From positions 1 through 50,381 of the forward strand of contig JBMNPP010000001.1 in assembly GCA_050943675.1 (NCBI GenBank): DNA of 50,381 nucleotides, read 5' to 3'. Under the pieces are notes generated by a model. That model ran no database searches, had not been told where the DNA came from, and saw only the letters and a program-made list of their open reading frames with translations. Positions within the stretch are counted from its first letter, which is position 1. The number at the start of each line of letters is the position of its first letter. Position numbers and translations under genes: made by a program. The stretch comes from Brooklawnia sp050943675. Lineage in GTDB: Bacteria > Actinomycetota > Actinomycetes > Propionibacteriales > Propionibacteriaceae. Of this stretch, positions 42,833 to 50,381 are shown piece by piece.

Positions 42833-44107
42833 TCAGCGGTCCCGGTCGGCCCCGACTGGACGGGTGCGCGTGGTCGGGGTGTCGGCAGGGTCGGGCTCGG
42901 TTGCCTGCCCGGCCGCAGGCGGTGCCTCGGCGGCCGGTGGACGGTCGACACGGGCCAGGGCGACCGTGATGTTGTCGTGGCCGCCCTGCTCGTTGGCCCA
43001 GGTCACCAGTTCGTGGGCCAGCGCCAACGGCTGGCTGAGGCCGGCGTTGCTGTAGTGGCCCACCAGAGCTGCCATCTGGTCGGGACCGGAGGCATAATTC
43101 CACAGCCCATCGGTGCACACCATCAGCCAACCCGGTCCCTCGGCCAGGGTGCCCGAGACGTTGGGGGTCAGGTCGGGCGCGTCCCGGCCCAGCCACTTGG
43201 TGATCACGTGCCCATGCACACCGGTCTCGGCAAGTTCGCGGTCGATTCCGGCCTCGATCTGCTCCTGGGCCATCGAATCATCCGTACTGAGCAGGGTGGC
43301 TGAACCCGCGTCCGGTAGCCAGTAGACCCGCGAATCACCCAGAGTGACTGCCACCAGCCGCCGCCCGGCCACCAGGCCAACAGCCAGTGTGCAGGAGGCC
43401 GGGCTGGACTCGGACAGATCAGAGTTCTCGAGCACCGCCTGGTTGGCCGACAGCACCAGGCCCTCCAGCAGTGCGCGTGTCGGTGACCCCGGTGCCAGAT
43501 CGCCCAGATCCCACTCCCAACCCGCCTGCTCGGTTACGTGATCCACTGCGGCCCGGGCTGCAGCCAGCGAGGCCTGGTCAGAGGCGGCCGACATCGACAC
43601 TCCGTCGCAGACCGCGAGCACCGCCCGACCACCAACGTGGGGGGTCGCCTGGAGCGCCATGGCGTCCTCGTTGCGGGAATGCCGGATGCCCCTGTCGCAG
43701 ATACCGGCCACCCAGTCGGAAGGGCTTTCCTCGAAATGTTCACGCACGGTGGGGGCCTTCGCGCCGCACTGCTGGCAGTAGCCGTCGAAATCGATCTCGC
43801 CACCGCAGCGCGGGCACGACTGCACGGTGGGAGTGAAGGTGCGCACCGGTGCATGGCTCTGCAGGGTTGGCGCCGGCGCCCAAGCCGCGTGGTCAGCGGC
43901 CGCATCGGCTTCGGCCTGGGCCGCCAACTCGGGGTTTGCCGTCCAGATACGCGCCTCAGTCGAGCCATGGAGCCGCCGTGGCCGGCTGCTCGGCGGCTGG
44001 GCCCAGCCGGCACTGGATTCGGCAGCGGCGGGCGGCTGCGCCCAGCTCGCCTGCCCTGGTTCGGGCGCGCGGGCCCGGGGTGCATCGGGTGGGGACTGGT
44101 CGGTCAC
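42833..44107 (-). CDS. PP2C-family protein phosphatase with zinc ribbon
   Basis: A 424-residue protein. GTG 44107 is preferred: it overlaps the kinase stop (GTGA) and has GGAG 7 bases upstream; ATG 44119 is possible. An N-terminal Pro/Ala-rich region leads to a zinc ribbon SCPRCGGEIDFDGYCQQCGA (about 98-117). The PP2C domain follows: ICDRGIRHSRNEDAMAL, LAVCDGVSMSAASDQA, VTLGDSRVYWLPD, MVCTDGLWNYA and GGHDNITVALAR, keeping the metal-binding Asp residues, although the usual DG-x-GG is altered. It probably reverses phosphorylation by the neighbouring kinase. Confidence 0.9.
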   Translation of the reverse strand: MTDQSPPDAPRARAPEPGQASWAQPPAAAESSAGWAQPPSSRPRRLHGSTEARIWTANPELAAQAEADAAADHAAWAPAPTLQSHAPVRTFTPTVQSCPRCGGEIDFDGYCQQCGAKAPTVREHFEESPSDWVAGICDRGIRHSRNEDAMALQATPHVGGRAVLAVCDGVSMSAASDQASLAAARAAVDHVTEQAGWEWDLGDLAPGSPTRALLEGLVLSANQAVLENSDLSESSPASCTLAVGLVAGRRLVAVTLGDSRVYWLPDAGSATLLSTDDSMAQEQIEAGIDRELAETGVHGHVITKWLGRDAPDLTPNVSGTLAEGPGWLMVCTDGLWNYASGPDQMAALVGHYSNAGLSQPLALAHELVTWANEQGGHDNITVALARVDRPPAAEAPPAAGQATEPDPADTPTTRTRPVGADRDR

Positions 44108-46554
44108 AACAGGCTCCATCTGCGAGTCTGGTCGGCTTGGCTGATCAGCCGTCTGCGTTCATCATCGTCGCGCGACCACATTGCCAGGTCACGGTAGACC
44201 TTTTCGAGCCGTGGCCGCAGGTTCTTCTCGGTGGCCGGCTCACCGGCAAACTTCACCCGGCCAACCGACTTGCTCTGCCGCACCTTGCGCAGCGCATTCT
44301 CCAGGATCTCGACCTCCAGGGTGGCCGTGGTGATCGGGTCGAGCGCAGCAGCACGCACCGAATCCCACGCCGAGGCCAGGTCGGCCAGGCTGCCGTCCCG
44401 CTTCAACATCAGCTTGGCGTGCGCAGTGCGGGCATCAGAGAAGCCACGGCTGGTCGGCGGGACGAGGTTGAGCGCGGCCAGGGTGCCGTCCTCGTCGCCG
44501 CGGGCCATCCGCAGCCGGGCCATCGCGAAGGCCGACGGGGTGACGTAAGCGGCATCAGTACTGGCACAAATCGCATACAATTCTTCGGCGAGGGCTGGTT
44601 TCTCACCGTTCTCGCAGGCCACAGCCAATGCGAACTTCGGCGCGAGTTCACCGGGCACCTGGGCGTAAACCGTGTTGAACGGCGCCTGCGCCTCATGCCA
44701 GGCCCTCGCCTGCACTGCGGCCAGGCCCTGCATCCAGATCGCCCGCCAATCCCACGGATCGGCCCGCAGCAATTCCCTGATGACAGCTGCCGCAGTCGCC
44801 CGGTCACCCATCGTCAACGCCAACTCGATCCGGGCCAGCATCACTGCGGCAGTGCGCTGGGGGGCCCGGTCGAGTGCGGCAGCCCGCTGGTGCGGCTCGT
44901 CCAGCGTGATCGAGGCCAGCCAGTTGGTCATCGGGTCGGACGGGTCGGGCAGCAGGTGCGGCAACTGCCGCCAATCGAAGCCCTCGCCAGCAGTTTGCGG
45001 CGAGCTGAACAGGGTCGACAGGTTCGATGCAGTGGCGGCGCCGGGCCTGCTGCGGCCCACTACCTCACGAAGCACACCCATCGCCTGGGCGCGCAGATCT
45101 TCTGCCGACTGGAAGCGGTCCTCCCGCACCGGGGCGCAGGCACGCTGGACCAGCCGGTAGAAGGAATCGTGCTCGGCGAAGATCGGCATCTTGCTCAACG
45201 GTGGCAGCGAATCAACATATTCGGTCTGGTAGCCACGGAACTCGGCCGACAACACCAGCAGCGAGCGGCCCACCGTGTAGATGTCACTGGCTATCGACGG
45301 CCCGGCCTCGGCTACCTCGGGTGCCTGGTAGCCGATGGTGCCGAAGATCGGTGAGGTTTCATCCGTGAGGCGACGCACCGCCCCCAGGTCGATGAGCTTC
45401 ACCGAGTCACCGACCTGCATCAGGTTGTCCGGCTTGAAATCGCAGTACAGCAGGCCGCTGTCGTGCAGGTAGGTGAACGCGGGCAGGATCTCGATCACAT
45501 AGGCCAGCGTCCAGTCCACCGGCAACGGATCATGGTTGCCGTTGTTGGCCTGCTTGCGTTGCTTCAGCAGTTGGGTCAGCGAACGGCCCGGCACGTACTC
45601 CATCACGATGTAGCGGGCATCGTCGTGCTCCACGAAGTTGTAGATCTCGACGATCAGCGGGTGCTCGACCGCTGCCAGGAATTCCTTCTCGGACTTTGCC
45701 GCTGCGGAAGCGTCGGCGTCCCCCTTGTTCAGCAGTCCCTTGAGCACCACCCAGCGGTCCGAGACGTTGCGGTCGCGGGCCAGGTAGATCCAGCCCATTC
45801 CGCCATAGGCCAGCGCGCCGATCACCTCGTACTGGCGTGAAATGAGTTCGCCTGGCGTGATCGCGGGATGGAAGTTGAATGCGGTGCCGCACTTGTCGCA
45901 CTTGCCCTCGACGGCGCCTGGCTGGCCATCGCTGCCCCGGCCGATCGCCTCACCACAATTCGGGCAGTGGCGGCGGTCCTCCGGGACGATCGGGTCGGTC
46001 ATGACCGCCCGTACCGGGTCGACTGCGGGCGCGGGCGGCACCGTGGTGACCCCGGCACCGATCCGGGTGCGTGGTCGGTGGGCGTCCGAACGCACCGGGG
46101 TCTGCCCGGAGTTGGGCCCGACCAGCGCGCTGCCCATCAGTACAGTGCCCAATTCGGCGGCGGTCGCTGTCGTGGACAGCGGGGTGCCCAGCAGTTCGGG
46201 GGCGGCTGCGGGTGGCTTTGCGTCGGGGGGGTTGCCGCAGTAATTGCAGTAGCCGTCGATGATCGTGCCCTGGCAGCCCGGCTGCGGGCAGGGTCCGCCC
46301 CGCTTGCCGAGTGTGGGCTGTGGGGTGGCCGCCTGCCGGGGTGTAGCGGGTGCGGGTGGCGGGGTGGTGACCACCTGGTCGGGTTCGCGGACCCCACGCA
46401 CCACACCCGGCCCGGGACGCGGCGCGGCCGGGCTGGCCGGTGATCGCGGGCTGGCGGCGGCTGGCGCGGTGGCACCGGGTGCGGGCGGCATGCCGCAATA
46501 GTCGCAATAGCCGTCGACGATCGTGCCCTGGCAACCGGGCTGGTTGCACTTCAT
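44104..46554 (-). CDS. PknG-like serine/threonine kinase with zinc ribbons and TPRs
   Basis: An 816-residue kinase. Two N-terminal zinc ribbons, CNQPGCQGTIVDGYCDYCG and CPQPGCQGTIIDGYCNYCG, are near-copies; a third, rubredoxin-like pair (HCPNCGE, KCDKCGTAF, about 195-230) precedes the kinase as in PknG. The kinase has YGGMGWIYLARD, VVLKGLL, LLYCDFKPDNLMQ and LIDLGAVRRL, with DLG in place of DFG and CDFKPDN in the catalytic loop, both PknG traits. The C-terminal 300 residues are TPR-like (VQARAWHEAQAPFNTVYAQV). In mycobacteria PknG controls glutamate metabolism through an FHA protein. Start overlaps the upstream gene by 4 bases. Confidence 0.93.
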   Translation of the reverse strand: MKCNQPGCQGTIVDGYCDYCGMPPAPGATAPAAASPRSPASPAAPRPGPGVVRGVREPDQVVTTPPPAPATPRQAATPQPTLGKRGGPCPQPGCQGTIIDGYCNYCGNPPDAKPPAAAPELLGTPLSTTATAAELGTVLMGSALVGPNSGQTPVRSDAHRPRTRIGAGVTTVPPAPAVDPVRAVMTDPIVPEDRRHCPNCGEAIGRGSDGQPGAVEGKCDKCGTAFNFHPAITPGELISRQYEVIGALAYGGMGWIYLARDRNVSDRWVVLKGLLNKGDADASAAAKSEKEFLAAVEHPLIVEIYNFVEHDDARYIVMEYVPGRSLTQLLKQRKQANNGNHDPLPVDWTLAYVIEILPAFTYLHDSGLLYCDFKPDNLMQVGDSVKLIDLGAVRRLTDETSPIFGTIGYQAPEVAEAGPSIASDIYTVGRSLLVLSAEFRGYQTEYVDSLPPLSKMPIFAEHDSFYRLVQRACAPVREDRFQSAEDLRAQAMGVLREVVGRSRPGAATASNLSTLFSSPQTAGEGFDWRQLPHLLPDPSDPMTNWLASITLDEPHQRAAALDRAPQRTAAVMLARIELALTMGDRATAAAVIRELLRADPWDWRAIWMQGLAAVQARAWHEAQAPFNTVYAQVPGELAPKFALAVACENGEKPALAEELYAICASTDAAYVTPSAFAMARLRMARGDEDGTLAALNLVPPTSRGFSDARTAHAKLMLKRDGSLADLASAWDSVRAAALDPITTATLEVEILENALRKVRQSKSVGRVKFAGEPATEKNLRPRLEKVYRDLAMWSRDDDERRRLISQADQTRRWSLL

Positions 46555-47720
46555 CGGTTCTCCTGCGGTTGCTCGGCGAGCCAGTTGGCGTAGTGGCGGC
46601 AGGCCTCGATCAGGGCGCTGCTGGCCCGGGTCGGTTGCGGCCGCAGGGCGAGCATCTCTTCGGCCGCCTGCAGCAGCCCGCTGAGAAGTTCATCGCTGAC
46701 GCCAGTCTGTTCGGTCTCGGCTCGCACCATGATCAGTTCGTTGGCCTGCACCTGACTGTCGCGAACCGCTTCGGCATAGGCCTGGTCGATGACATCCATC
46801 GCTTTGGCCACCTGCTTCAACCGGTTGATGTAGGCCTCCAGTTGGGCTGCGTCGGTGGGGACCGGGCCCAGCGCGGTGACATCGGGCACCGCGTACTTCG
46901 GTGGGTTGGGCAGCTTCGCGGCCACCCGGGTGACCAGCTCGTCCAGTTGCTGACCCCGGACGATCAGGTCGGCCCGCAGTCTGCCGGCCAGTTCGGCCCG
47001 GGCGGCACCACTGCCGGGGCCGGGTTGGCCCGCGGGGGCCTGGGCCACCTGCTGGCGACGCAGCACACCGCCGACGATCAGGTCGCGTTCAAAGGTGGCC
47101 ACGTCAGCCTCGAGGGGGCCGAGCAGGCCACCGATGTCACCACCGCGGCCGGCCTTCTCCGAGATGTCGGAGAGCCTGTCTTCCATTTCGGCCAGTTGTG
47201 CCCTGGCAGCGCCCGCCTCATCCGGTGGTTCGAGGCCGACCTGATCGCGGACCCGTTCCATGCTGGCCCGCAGATCACGTAGCCGACCGACGGCCTGGGT
47301 GCCGGCCGGGTCGAGCTGCAACCGGCTGCGCAACTGGCCAGTCAGTGCGTCCGACATCCGGCAGGCCTCGGGCAGCGACAGCCCGGACGCGGCATGCCCA
47401 CCCCAGGCCTCATCGTCCAGCCGTCCCCAGACCAGCGAGGCAAGTTGCTCGCGTTCCCTGGTGCCGACCCGGCCGCGGTCCCAAACCTGCAGCAGCCTGC
47501 GGTAACGGCTCTGGATCGCCTGCCACAACTGCAGGCCCAGCGCTACATCCGGGGTGAGCGCATCAGCGTTGGGGTTGGTGCGCACCACCTCGTCCAGGGA
47601 TTCCAGCTCAGCGCGCCGGGCGTCCAGCCAGGCATCAAGGGCGATCAGGTAGCTGCGCAGTTGCAGCACATCGATGGGCTCACCCAGGCGTCCGGGTGCC
47701 GCCGGTGCCTGCGCGCTCAT
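46551..47720 (-). CDS. helical protein of unknown function in kinase operon
   Basis: A 389-residue protein started at ATG 47720 after GGAGGTACCG. It is rich in long amphipathic helices (LRSYLIALDAWLDARRAELE; LRDLRASMERVRDQVG; LEAYINRLKQVAKAMDVIDQ) and has neither Cys ligands nor membrane helices, so a cytoplasmic coiled-coil adaptor is likely. It sits between the GlnX-like gene and the kinase gene, overlapping both by 4 bases, so its product is probably made with them and may link the membrane sensor to the kinase. No family was recognised. Confidence 0.8.
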   Translation of the reverse strand: MSAQAPAAPGRLGEPIDVLQLRSYLIALDAWLDARRAELESLDEVVRTNPNADALTPDVALGLQLWQAIQSRYRRLLQVWDRGRVGTREREQLASLVWGRLDDEAWGGHAASGLSLPEACRMSDALTGQLRSRLQLDPAGTQAVGRLRDLRASMERVRDQVGLEPPDEAGAARAQLAEMEDRLSDISEKAGRGGDIGGLLGPLEADVATFERDLIVGGVLRRQQVAQAPAGQPGPGSGAARAELAGRLRADLIVRGQQLDELVTRVAAKLPNPPKYAVPDVTALGPVPTDAAQLEAYINRLKQVAKAMDVIDQAYAEAVRDSQVQANELIMVRAETEQTGVSDELLSGLLQAAEEMLALRPQPTRASSALIEACRHYANWLAEQPQENR

Positions 47721-48979
47721 CGGTACCTCCGCAGCGGTTGGCTCAGACCCGCACCGGCAGCCAGCGCGGCCGCCACCATGCCGATAGCGATCCACACCAG
47801 CGCACCCTGGACGGTGCTGGCGTGCTCGGTCAACTGGGCGTCCAGCCCGGCACCGATCTGGGTCGACTGGGTGGCCAGCCAGTTCACCAGCTCGTCATAG
47901 GGCTGCTGGGCGGCCTGCACCAGTGCGGCGTGGTTCTCGGCCTCGGGCCCGGCAGCCACCAGCTGGTCATGTGCCTCGACCATCGCGGCCAGTTGGGCAT
48001 CCATGCCGTCAGCCGATGCCTGCGGCAATTGGCTGAGCATCTCGCCAGCCAGGCTGGTCGCGGCCTGGTAGTCGGCCGCCCCTGCAGAGGTCTCGGTGAT
48101 GCCCAACAGCATGCGGCCCTCGGTGGCCTTCGCCTGCGCGACCGAGGCATAGGCCTGCCCCACTGCGGTGGCCTGGGACACCTGGTTGGTGCGGACGTCG
48201 CTGATGCTGGCGGTGCTCGTGGTGACCATCTGGGTGATGATCACCCACAAGGTGACGTTGATCGCCAGCGAGATGAGCAGGCCCAGGTTCAGCACCCGGC
48301 GGGTGCGGCGGGCCACCACGACCATCGCGGCGACGGTCAGCACGATGGGTATTGCCAGCAGCACGCTCAACCAGCGCTGGTCGCTGATCGATACCTCCAG
48401 CCAACTGAGGTTGTCCGACATCTGGGTGTCGAGCATCGGCACCAGTTCGCCGTGGAGTTGCTCGCTGGCGCTGGCCATCGCGGCATCCGAACCCGTGACC
48501 ATGCCCCGGTTCAGTGCGGCGCTGTAGCTGACCAGGGCACCGCTGATCTCGCTGAGTGCGTCACCGTCCTGGGGACGGGCAGCCCCGGCGCGGGTGAGCT
48601 GGTTGGCGGCCGAACCCAGCAGCCCGACATAGGCGTCATCGGCCTCGGTGTCGGGGCTGGCCAGCAGCAGCGCCTGGGTGGCTGACGCCTCCGCGGCCAG
48701 CACGTCACCCTTGACCGACTGAAGGCGCAGCACCTGCTGGGCGGCGTTATTCACCTGCAGCAACGAATCACGGTTGTCGTTGAGCACCAGCGGCCCGATC
48801 ACGGCGGCTGCCAGGCAGGCCAGCACCACCAGCACCCGCCACAACCCCAGCAAGGTCGAGGTCGTCATGGGCCGCTTCTCGGTTTGCGTACCCGGCTTTG
48901 GCGCGAGCCGGCCGCTGGCCTTCGGTGGGGCAGTTGGCGCGGGTCGGGTGCGGGCGGGCTGCGGCATCTGCTGGGTCAC
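47717..48979 (-). CDS. GlnX-like membrane sensor protein
   Basis: A 420-residue protein. After a cytoplasmic Pro-rich start, helix 1 lies at about 44-66, followed by an external helical domain (LLQVNNAAQQVLRLQSVKGD, ASEQLHGELVPML). Helices 2 and 3 lie at about 205-250 with a short basic turn (ARRTRRVLN). A second external helical domain (TNQVSQATAVGQAYASVAQA) leads to helix 4 near 393-412. This tandem four-helix-bundle, four-helix topology and its place upstream of a PknG gene match GlnX of mycobacteria, which passes amino-acid signals to PknG. No GlnH-type binding protein is in the window. GTG start overlaps the AAA+ stop. Confidence 0.82.
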   Translation of the reverse strand: MTQQMPQPARTRPAPTAPPKASGRLAPKPGTQTEKRPMTTSTLLGLWRVLVVLACLAAAVIGPLVLNDNRDSLLQVNNAAQQVLRLQSVKGDVLAAEASATQALLLASPDTEADDAYVGLLGSAANQLTRAGAARPQDGDALSEISGALVSYSAALNRGMVTGSDAAMASASEQLHGELVPMLDTQMSDNLSWLEVSISDQRWLSVLLAIPIVLTVAAMVVVARRTRRVLNLGLLISLAINVTLWVIITQMVTTSTASISDVRTNQVSQATAVGQAYASVAQAKATEGRMLLGITETSAGAADYQAATSLAGEMLSQLPQASADGMDAQLAAMVEAHDQLVAAGPEAENHAALVQAAQQPYDELVNWLATQSTQIGAGLDAQLTEHASTVQGALVWIAIGMVAAALAAGAGLSQPLRRYR

Positions 48980-50381
48980 GATTCGCTTCCCGTCGTCCGG
49001 GGCTCGTCAACCGCCTCATCGGCAGGTTGGGCCGGGGTGGGCGCTGTCGGTGCCAGTTCGTCGCCCGGCTCCATCACCTGACCGGCCAGGATGTCCGCCG
49101 GCAGCAGGACGCGCAACTGCTCGATGGTCGGCGAATGCTCGTCGCGCAACCGCCAGGCCTGCTGGCCGATCGCGGCCTCCAGCATGTTGCGGCAGTACCG
49201 TCCGTTGCCGAAGGTGTCGTCCTTGATCTGTTTCGACAGGTCGAACTTGAAGGCGTCCAGGGCCCCCTCGGCCAGGTCGTAATCTGCCTTGTCGACCATC
49301 TGGGTGAAGATCTGCACCAGTTCGTCGTCGGTGTAGTCAGCGAATTCGATGGTGGTGCGGAAGCGGCTGGTCAGGCCCGGGTTCTCGGCGATGAAGGTGG
49401 CCATCGGTGCCGGGTAACCCGCAACGATCACGACCAGGTCGTCGCGGTTGTCCTCCATCTCTTTGACCAGGGTGTTGATGGCCTCTTCACCGTATTGGTC
49501 ACCGGACAGCGAATACGCTTCGTCGATGAACAGCACCCCACCGATTGCCGACTCGCAAACCTCCGCCGTCTTCAGTGCTGTCTGGCCCAGGTAGCCGGCC
49601 ACCAGTTCGGAGCGGTCGACCTCGACCAGTTGGCCCTTGCTCAGCAGCCCGAGCGCCTTGTAGATGCCTGCCACCAGGCGGGCGACCGTGGTCTTGCCGG
49701 TGCCCGGGTTGCCGACGAAAACCAGGTGCCGGGTCATGGTGGGCACCTTCAGACCGGCCTCGGCGCGCTTGGCCTGGACGGCCAGCACCGCAGCCTGCCG
49801 CTTGATCTCGGCCTTCACTTCCTTCAGGCCGATCAGCTCGTCGAGTTCGGCGAGCAGTTCATCAACGCTGCGCTGGTCCTCCTCGACGACCGGTTCTGTT
49901 GCCGGGGTTTCCGGTTCAGCGGGGGCAGCGGCGGTCGGCTGGGCTCCGGTCAACCCCGGGATGCCTGGGTCGCCGGGTTGCCCGGCGTGGGGTTGCGGTG
50001 CGTGGCCGGGGTTCACCATCGGCGAGTTGCGCATTTCCTGGATGCGGGCCTGGTTGGCCGCCATCTGGTCGAGCACTGCCGAGAAGGCGGCATCGCCCAC
50101 CCTGGTGAAATCTTCCATCGCCTTCAGGCGGTCCTGCGATTCCTGCAGCCGGGCCAGCAGGTCGGGGCTGAGCCCGCCAACATTGCCCGGCACATCGTCC
50201 AGGGTTGATACCGGCAATTGGGCACCCGGACGCCCGGACCCGGATTGCGCGGCAGCCGCGGCTGCGGCCAAACCTGCAACCTGCGCGGTGGGTTGACCCA
50301 GCGTTGTCGCTGCCGAGATGACTGCGCCCAGCGCGGCGGAATAGTCCTGCGCGCGGCCGGGCAAGGTGTTGTGCAACTGTG
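48976..50381 (-). CDS. CbxX/CfqX-type AAA+ ATPase (5' end beyond window)
   Basis: At least 468 codons; the frame stays open to the right edge, so the start may lie outside. The N-terminal part is Ala/Gln-rich and helical (RLQESQDRLKAMEDFTRVGD). The AAA+ domain has ELIGLKEVKAEIKRQAAVL, Walker A VFVGNPGTGKTTVARLV, Walker B GVLFIDEAYSL and AENPGLTSRFRTTIEFADY with the arginine finger region. The C-terminal helical lid includes NGRYCRNMLEAAIGQQ. Members remodel protein complexes (rubisco activases, EccA-like proteins). In this operon it may remodel the GlnX/kinase complex; this is inferred from linkage only. Confidence 0.88.
   Translation of the reverse strand, partial: QLHNTLPGRAQDYSAALGAVISAATTLGQPTAQVAGLAAAAAAAQSGSGRPGAQLPVSTLDDVPGNVGGLSPDLLARLQESQDRLKAMEDFTRVGDAAFSAVLDQMAANQARIQEMRNSPMVNPGHAPQPHAGQPGDPGIPGLTGAQPTAAAPAEPETPATEPVVEEDQRSVDELLAELDELIGLKEVKAEIKRQAAVLAVQAKRAEAGLKVPTMTRHLVFVGNPGTGKTTVARLVAGIYKALGLLSKGQLVEVDRSELVAGYLGQTALKTAEVCESAIGGVLFIDEAYSLSGDQYGEEAINTLVKEMEDNRDDLVVIVAGYPAPMATFIAENPGLTSRFRTTIEFADYTDDELVQIFTQMVDKADYDLAEGALDAFKFDLSKQIKDDTFGNGRYCRNMLEAAIGQQAWRLRDEHSPTIEQLRVLLPADILAGQVMEPGDELAPTAPTPAQPADEAVDEPRTTGSES

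Overview
The window is a high-GC chromosomal segment with dense genes, many GTG starts and many 4-base start/stop overlaps. A PknG-type kinase next to a GlnX-like membrane protein, a two-ACT-domain SerB and this codon style point to an actinobacterium. A propionibacterial relative is possible, but that is a guess from gene style. No rRNA, tRNA, CRISPR array or intact insertion sequence was seen.

1-23.7 kb is an exopolysaccharide (EPS) locus in four transcription blocks. Leftward: an adenylate-forming ligase (828-2318) and a membrane-tethered SGNH-like protein (1-777, cut by the edge). Rightward, 2448-12582: acyl carrier protein, a serine-less carrier-like protein, glutamine-dependent AsnB, NadE-like ammonia ligase, Wzx-type flippase, FrhB-like Fe-S protein, hexapeptide acetyltransferase, SGNH-like lipoprotein, polysaccharide pyruvyl transferase and a GT2. 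Leftward, 12545-16997: a second AsnB-like protein without the glutaminase cysteine and two paralogous right-handed beta-helix exported proteins. Rightward, 17257-21684: a Wzz-Wzy fusion, a stand-alone Wzz-like paralogue and a GT2 fused through one membrane helix to a third SGNH-like domain. A serine-acetyltransferase-like protein and a GT4 (21718-23661) follow on the minus strand. The ligase, carrier and externally placed SGNH proteins recall the logic of the Dlt D-alanylation system, here in an EPS setting and with no MBOAT protein in view.

23.8-35.1 kb is mostly housekeeping: purA-serB, a FrnE/DsbA-like oxidoreductase with a Cys/Gly tail, a queuosine-precursor transporter, an NYN-domain nuclease-like protein with a LOTUS-like end, an Asp/Glu racemase-family protein, a DoxX-like protein, a pRiA4b ORF-3-family protein, a three-gene cassette of small exported proteins and a GT2. 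This part holds a duplicated NYN 3' fragment and two of three copies of an 80-bp palindromic element.

35.2-50.4 kb, all minus strand, is a phospho-signalling locus. It runs from an AAA+ ATPase through a GlnX-like membrane protein, a helical protein, a zinc-ribbon PknG-like kinase, a zinc-ribbon PP2C phosphatase and a VWA protein to a zinc-ribbon FHA protein. A four-gene molybdoenzyme operon (molybdopterin subunit, four-cluster ferredoxin, a 46-residue membrane peptide, NrfD-like anchor) sits between the VWA and FHA genes, with the third palindrome copy at its downstream border.
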